Part shown: piece after piece, positions 15,829 through 19,251 of the stretch
How the letters are laid out: every line of letters begins with the position of its first letter
How positions within the stretch are numbered: the first letter of the stretch is position 1
Notes under the pieces: model-generated
Seen by the model: the letters and a program-made list of their open reading frames with translations, nothing else
What the model was told of the DNA's origin: nothing
Databases searched by the model: none
Source: Halobacteriovorax sp.
GTDB lineage: Bacteria; Bdellovibrionota; Bacteriovoracia; Bacteriovoracales; Bacteriovoracaceae
Direction: 5' to 3'
Assembly (NCBI GenBank): GCA_002686115.1
Contig: NZAF01000155.1
Span: 1 to 19,251, forward strand
DNA length: 19,251 nucleotides
Program-made: the position numbers and the translations under genes

Positions 15829-16772
15829 TAAAAAAACTTTTTTACAACTTGTGAAACACTCTTAGCATCGTTCATGACATAAAAGTGGATCGAAGGTACA
15901 TTTGCTGCCATTAATTCTTCAGTTTGCTTTTTTGCCCAATTGATACCTATTTCTTCTGCATGATCTGGATCTTCTAACATCTGAGAAACAAACTCGTCAG
16001 GGAAATCAACATAGAAGTGGCGAGGAACAGTGGTTAATTGTTTTGTATTTTTAATAACTTTTAATCCTGGAACGATTGGACAAGTTATCCCTGCTGCACG
16101 ACATGAGTCTACAAAATCAAAGTATGCCTGGTTGTTAAAAAACATTTGTGTGACGATATAATCAGCACCTGCATCGACTTTTTCTTTTAGATAGTGAATA
16201 TCTGTTTTGAGGTTTGGTGCTTCAAAATGCTTCTCCGGATATCCTGCAACTCCCATACAAAAATCGAGAGGAAGCGAATTATTTATATCATCAAGGTATT
16301 CACCTTTTCTTAAAAGATTTATTTGCTTAACAAGATCAGAGGCGTAAAAATTACGGCTTCTGTCTTTGGCATACTTTTTATTATAGTTTAGGTTGTCTCC
16401 TCTTAAAGCTAAGACATTATGAATACCAAGGTAATTCAATTCAATAAGAGCATCTTCAGTCTCTTCTTTCGTGAATCCTTGAGTTAGTAGGTGAGTAACT
16501 GTATCAATCTTAAAGCGGTTTTGAATGACTCCACAAATACCAATAGTCCCAGGTCTTTTTTTGTAAACTTTTCTTTCAACACTTCCATCTGGATTTTCAT
16601 TATAATAGGCACCTGCTGGATGAGCTGTGACATCAATCCATGCTGGATTATGTGGGAGTAATTGTTCAACAACATCTGTTGCCGCTTTGATAGTTTTACC
16701 TCTTGGTGGAGGAACTATTTCAAAACTAAATAATGGGCCGGAAGCCTTATCGATATGCTCTGTAACTTTCAT
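15828..16772 (-). CDS. metF: 5,10-methylenetetrahydrofolate reductase
   Basis: A flavoenzyme that makes the 5-methyltetrahydrofolate used by MetH, encoded by the overlapping downstream gene. The 314-residue protein is a single TIM-barrel domain. FSFEIVPPPRG (15-25) holds the catalytic Glu (E18). WIDVTAHPAGAYYNE, LGIHNVLALRGD, CMGVAGYPEKHFEAPN, GADYIVTQMFFNN and CPIVPGLKVI follow in family order; the C terminus is KSVSQVVKKFF. AAGGG (complement of 16778-16782) lies 5 bases before the ATG at 16772. The opening PPPRGKTIK is the form seen in Bacteroidetes and some Deltaproteobacteria rather than E. coli PPR. It is the first gene of the operon; a weak promoter match (TTGTTA, 17-base spacer, GATATC on the minus strand, 16867-16839) lies about 70 bases upstream. 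Confidence 0.97.
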   Translation of the reverse strand: MKVTEHIDKASGPLFSFEIVPPPRGKTIKAATDVVEQLLPHNPAWIDVTAHPAGAYYNENPDGSVERKVYKKRPGTIGICGVIQNRFKIDTVTHLLTQGFTKEETEDALIELNYLGIHNVLALRGDNLNYNKKYAKDRSRNFYASDLVKQINLLRKGEYLDDINNSLPLDFCMGVAGYPEKHFEAPNLKTDIHYLKEKVDAGADYIVTQMFFNNQAYFDFVDSCRAAGITCPIVPGLKVIKNTKQLTTVPRHFYVDFPDEFVSQMLEDPDHAEEIGINWAKKQTEELMAANVPSIHFYVMNDAKSVSQVVKKFF

Positions 16773-16888
16773 TTTTTCCCTTCTTATGCGATGTCATTAT
16801 TTTAACTGATTTTAAATGTTAATTCCATATACATCTTAGATATCTTTACTTATGAAATTTTTAACAATTGATTTATAAGAATAAAAAA

Positions 16889-16916
16889 AGCCCAGTTAAT
16901 GAACTGGGCTTTTTTT
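16889..16916. terminator. Strong bidirectional intrinsic terminator
   Basis: AGCCCAGTT (16889-16897), loop AATG, AACTGGGCT (16902-16910) form a perfect 9-pair stem, followed by six more T on the + strand and preceded by a run of A (16883-16889), so it also ends in a T-run on the minus strand. It lies about 117 bases upstream of the metF start, with no gene ending into it from either side. Confidence 0.85.
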
Positions 16917-16921
16917 GGAAG

Positions 16922-17049
16922 GCTGAATTTTTCGCGAGGACTATTGAAGGTTTGTGCTATCTGAATAGATATTTTTTATATGACCTTTCCATCAGATTGA
17001 TGTCTCCATCAGTACAGGCGTAATTTATTTCAAAGCTGAAATTTTTTCG
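16922..17049 (+). repeat. Imperfect direct repeat pair GCTGAA..TTTTTCG
   Basis: GCTGAATTTTTCG at 16922-16934 recurs as GCTGAAATTTTTTCG at 17035-17049, about 113 bases apart, bounding the stretch proposed as a small RNA. It differs only by the length of the A and T runs. It may be chance in AT-rich DNA. Confidence 0.3.
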
Positions 17050-17121
17050 ATTTAATATAGAAAATAGTTTCTTTTTAATTATCAGTGTGAGGTATATCTT
17101 AAGATTTCATCTCTTTATATG

Positions 17122-17134
17122 TCCCAGACTGGGA
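17122..17134. promoter_or_regulatory. Palindrome TCCCAGACTGGGA, candidate operator
   Basis: A perfect 6+1+6 inverted repeat about 70 bases upstream of the epimerase-like gene. It shares the CCCAG/CTGGG core with the terminator stem at 16889-16910, which may be coincidence. Confidence 0.25.
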
Positions 17135-17165
17135 TAGTGGCGCATTGTTCCGCGTTAATAATTTT

Positions 17166-17195
17166 CTGACATAAGTAATGTTAATAGGTTACAAT
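17166..17195 (+). promoter_or_regulatory. Candidate promoter giving a leaderless transcript
   Basis: CTGACA (17166-17171) and TACAAT (17190-17195) are 18 bases apart. The usual start point, 7 bases after the -10, would be 17202, the A of the ATG chosen for the next gene. That would make the transcript leaderless and would explain the lack of a ribosome binding site there. Consensus match only. Confidence 0.35.
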
Positions 17196-17201
17196 ATTAC
17201 T

Positions 17202-18080
17202 ATGGGACAGCACTATTCCATTGAAAGTGAGTATATTAAAGCCGAAATCTCTGATCGAGGCGGTGAGCTCAAAAGTCTTATTGATACCGAGACAAATATT
17301 GAATACATTTGGCAGGGCAAAAGAGCGATTTATCCTTGGAGTTCTATGCTTATGTATCCCATTGTTGGTAAACTTAAAGACAATCAATACAGACTGGGTA
17401 ATAAGTACTTTCGTCTGGATAAGAATGGTTTTGCTAAGGACTTAAAGTTTGAAGTTAAAAACCATAGAAAAGATAGCATTTCTCTCGTCCTAAATTCTGA
17501 CAAAGATACTCTAGTATCATTCCCATTTGATTTCAATATGGTTCTTCACTACAAAGTATATGGACCTAGGCTTACGTTAACTGTTGAATTAAAGAATATG
17601 GGAAAAAAAGAATTACTCTACTCCCTAGGCTTTGCACCAGTTGTAAATCTACCTATCGATAAAGAAGCTCTCGAGGATTATTATATTGAATTTTCTCATG
17701 AAGAAGAGAGAGGGGCCTACTTCTTAGATAACGAACTTGTTAATTTTCATCATGTTGATGATAAGAGATTTCTTGTTGGAAAAAGAATAAATCTGACCCA
17801 CGATATGTTTCAAAAAGGTGAAATGATATTTAAAGACGTCAACACAACTTCTATAGCTCTAAAGAATAGAGCGACAGAAAAAGCATTTGAAATTGACTTT
17901 GGAAATGCATCATATATTTCAATCTGGTCACAACCTGGCTATCCATTTATCCAGCTTTCACCTACCTATGGTGTTGCTGATGCTGTTGATTCTGACAATG
18001 ATTTTTATAAAAAAGAAGGTCTCATGGTTCTAGATCAGGAAAGGTCTACAAAGTTTGAATATTCTTTTTTTATTAGATAG
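17202..18080 (+). CDS. Aldose-1-epimerase (mutarotase) family protein, LacX-like, with substituted active site
   Basis: The 292-residue protein has the galactose-mutarotase beta-sandwich pattern of the LacX group: YIKAEISDRGGELKSL (11-26), EYIWQG, YPIVGKLKDNQY (52-63), GFAKD (76-80), FPFDFNMVLHYKV, LTLTVELKNMGKKELLYSLG, and the C-terminal YGVADAVDSD..KKEGLMVLD. Active members use two His and one Glu. Here the positions that usually read RHGFAR, GHPAFN and EPWYG read KNGFAK, GFAPVV and SPTYG, so all three catalytic residues appear replaced. It is probably cytosolic, with no signal peptide. ATG 17202 is preferred over ATG 17178 because it matches the family N terminus and a promoter fits just upstream. 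The protein may bind sugars without interconverting them. Convergent with the glycosyltransferase gene, 19 bases between stops and no hairpin. Confidence 0.82.
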   Translation: MGQHYSIESEYIKAEISDRGGELKSLIDTETNIEYIWQGKRAIYPWSSMLMYPIVGKLKDNQYRLGNKYFRLDKNGFAKDLKFEVKNHRKDSISLVLNSDKDTLVSFPFDFNMVLHYKVYGPRLTLTVELKNMGKKELLYSLGFAPVVNLPIDKEALEDYYIEFSHEEERGAYFLDNELVNFHHVDDKRFLVGKRINLTHDMFQKGEMIFKDVNTTSIALKNRATEKAFEIDFGNASYISIWSQPGYPFIQLSPTYGVADAVDSDNDFYKKEGLMVLDQERSTKFEYSFFIR

Positions 18081-18099
18081 TAACTTTAAAAATGAAAGA

Positions 18100-19074
18100 C
18101 TAAAAATTAAAAAGTTCTTCAGGGTCTTTTGATGACACTCTAAGTGGTGCTTTGGTATTTAGCTTTTGTTTATTTATCACTTTATCATAAAGTTCAAGAT
18201 AGTTTTTGCTATATTTATTAATGTTAAATTTTTCTAAGGCATAATTTCTTATTTCTTTTGGCGTTAATTTAATATCCCAGTCTTTCATTGCACAAAGAAG
18301 TTCTTCTTTGCTTCTTGCTGTAAAACCTGCAGGTCCAATCACTTCAGGTAAGCTTCCAAATGAGCTTCCAAAAACTGGGAGGCCTTGGCTCATTGCTTCA
18401 ACCAGAGCAATTCCAAAAGGTTCATCCCATTTAACTGGGAAGACCAAAGCATCACATGACCTAAGAATCTCCAGCTTTTTTTCTCCGCCAATTATTCCAT
18501 GATTATGAATGTACTTTGAGAGAGAAAATGTTTTTCCGCCAACGATATGAAGATGTTTTTTTAGACTTTTACATAGAGAAATAGAATCTTTTAAATTCTT
18601 AACTTTCCAAGATGCTTTTGCGAGAAAAAGAATATTTTCTTTCTCTTTTTTATTTAAATTATCAGGTTCAGGGTACTCGCTGAAATCAAGTGCATTATAA
18701 ACAAATTGATCTGAGCCATGAATACTGGCATGTTTTCCAGATACAAAAACAGAGTTTTCACTTAAGACTTCATTAACTTTTGCATTTCCATGAACGGTAC
18801 ATATGTGAGGAATTTTAAACTTATCTAAGGTGCTGAATTGAAGATGTAGAATATCTCCATCTAACGGGATTAACTCTTCCCAACCATTTCTAAGCTTATC
18901 TTTTGGTAACGGTATAAGACTTATTCCAAATTTTTGAACTTCTGAGTCTGGGTGACCTAATAAAACAACTTCATGACCGAGGGCCACAAGTTCTTTCATA
19001 TGCCAGAACATAATTCTCTCTGTTCCACCGTACTTTTTAACAGGAAGGGGAGTGTGATGATAAAAAACTACTTT
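18100..19074 (-). CDS. GT-B glycosyltransferase, family 4 type
   Basis: A cytosolic enzyme that adds a sugar from an activated donor to a growing glycan or lipid acceptor. The first codon (TTG) is at 19077-19075, so the full coding range is 18100-19077; the 5' three bases overlap the upstream gene. The 325-residue protein has YGGTERIMFWHMKELVALGHEV (16-37) in the N-terminal Rossmann domain, HICTVHGN near 91-98, and the C-terminal donor-binding half with ILFLAKASWKVKN, then LRSCDALVFPVKWDEPFGIALVEAM, whose E219 and E227 form the E-x7-E pair. GLPVFGSSFGSLPEVI completes it. AAGGAG (complement of 19084-19089) lies 6 bases upstream of the TTG. The start overlaps the stop of an upstream GT2 gene, pointing to a surface polysaccharide or LPS-core cluster. 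Donor and acceptor are unknown. Confidence 0.9.
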   Translation of the reverse strand, partial: KVVFYHHTPLPVKKYGGTERIMFWHMKELVALGHEVVLLGHPDSEVQKFGISLIPLPKDKLRNGWEELIPLDGDILHLQFSTLDKFKIPHICTVHGNAKVNEVLSENSVFVSGKHASIHGSDQFVYNALDFSEYPEPDNLNKKEKENILFLAKASWKVKNLKDSISLCKSLKKHLHIVGGKTFSLSKYIHNHGIIGGEKKLEILRSCDALVFPVKWDEPFGIALVEAMSQGLPVFGSSFGSLPEVIGPAGFTARSKEELLCAMKDWDIKLTPKEIRNYALEKFNINKYSKNYLELYDKVINKQKLNTKAPLRVSSKDPEELFNF

Positions 19075-19250
19075 CAATCAATTCTCCTTCCATCTTGAAG
19101 GTCTTTTATTTTTGAATATTTTAAAAGAGCTGATAAAGAATTTATATAACAGATAATAAGTCCATATCTACCATCGAGAAACCCTCTTTTAAGAAAGTAA
19201 TCTTTTAAAAACTTTAGAAGAGGTCTCGTCACAATTTTAAAAAGATTAGA
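19074..19250 (-). CDS. Family 2 glycosyltransferase, C-terminal end only (continues beyond window)
   Basis: The last 58 codons of a gene entering from the right edge. The translation includes IVTRPLLKFLKDYFLKRGFLDGRYGL, then ICYINSLSALLKYSKIKD, and ends GRRID. The RPLLKFL..YFLKRGFLDGRYG pattern is the usual C terminus of GT2 enzymes of the KdtX/WaaE type, which decorate the LPS core or related glycans and end in an amphipathic membrane-associated helix. Its TGA (19076-19074) overlaps the TTG start of the GT4 gene by two bases, so the two are translationally coupled. The donor-binding DxD region lies outside the window, so the enzyme's substrate cannot be judged. Confidence 0.75.
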   Translation of the reverse strand, partial: SNLFKIVTRPLLKFLKDYFLKRGFLDGRYGLIICYINSLSALLKYSKIKDLQDGRRID

Positions 19251-19251
19251 C

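Larger units (their letters stand above)
16773..17177. other. 405-base gap between divergent metF and the epimerase-like gene; possible small RNA on the minus strand
   Basis: No protein-coding frame of useful length is present. The part next to metF (16773-16882) should hold its promoter and leader. A strong terminator hairpin sits at 16889-16916, which no annotated gene needs: it is upstream of metF and of the + strand gene alike. Read on the minus strand, the stretch from about 17040 down to 16889 has several local hairpins (TGATG-GAGA-CATCA with a GNRA loop, CTAT-TCAG-ATAG, and AAGGT pairing with ACCTT around them) and ends in that terminator, as a small RNA would. Imperfect direct repeats lie at 16922-16934 and 17035-17049. 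A palindrome TCCCAGACTGGGA is at 17122-17134. I matched none of it to a known riboswitch, 6S, SRP or tmRNA. Confidence 0.35.

Noticed and set aside
16930..17020. Tiny frames on the minus strand (for example an 11-codon MERSYKK.. frame)
   Set aside because: Too short, with no ribosome binding site; better explained as non-coding.
16773..17177. SAM, SAH, cobalamin or tetrahydrofolate riboswitch upstream of metF
   Set aside because: None of the conserved core sequences I know for these classes is present on the minus strand.

Overview
The window is AT-rich chromosomal DNA, densely packed and uniform in base and codon use, from a Gram-negative bacterium with an outer-membrane style envelope (periplasmic binding proteins, an HtrA protease, lipid and surface-glycan genes). 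TTG starts are common, and there are small unrecognised regulators and secreted orphans. Together these suggest a Bdellovibrionota member, perhaps a Halobacteriovorax/Bacteriovorax relative. That placement is inference; no rRNA or other marker is present. I see no insertion sequence, prophage, tRNA, rRNA or CRISPR array.

Layout: (1) 3-1418: the 3' part of a SAM-dependent methyltransferase with a possible export signal, then an exported coiled-coil protein of unknown function. (2) 1585-7684: a tightly coupled six-gene + strand transport operon. It encodes a peptide-type binding protein and two permeases of YejA/YejB/YejE type, running by 4-base stop/start overlaps into a BtuF-like binding protein, a single ABC ATPase and a FecCD/BtuC-type permease. 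No Opp/Yej-type ATPase is present. (3) 7681-8793 (-): a one-PDZ HtrA/Deg protease, divergent from (4) 8988-9887 (+), a Chlamydia-type phosphatidylserine decarboxylase. (5) 9893-10693 (-): an endonuclease/exonuclease/phosphatase-family enzyme, divergent from (6) 10845-11707 (+), two small putative DNA-binding proteins with a perfect palindrome in the shared upstream region. (7) 16772 to 11736 (-): metF-metH plus a 135-residue orphan, the methyl branch of methionine synthesis. (8) 16773-17177: a 405-base gap with a strong bidirectional terminator and a possible small RNA. (9) 17202-18080 (+): an aldose-1-epimerase-fold protein that lacks the usual catalytic residues. (10) 19250 to 18100 (-): the tail of a family-2 glycosyltransferase overlapping a GT4 glycosyltransferase, part of a surface polysaccharide or LPS cluster that continues beyond the window.

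MetH needs cobalamin and the importer at 5288-7684 belongs to the cobalamin/siderophore/haem uptake class, so a functional link is possible. The two loci are not in one operon, and I saw no cobalamin or SAM riboswitch. I found no clearly new multi-gene system. The best leads are the hybrid transport operon, the catalytically substituted mutarotase homologue, the decarboxylase with an altered Asp motif, and the orphan terminator with a possible small RNA upstream of metF.
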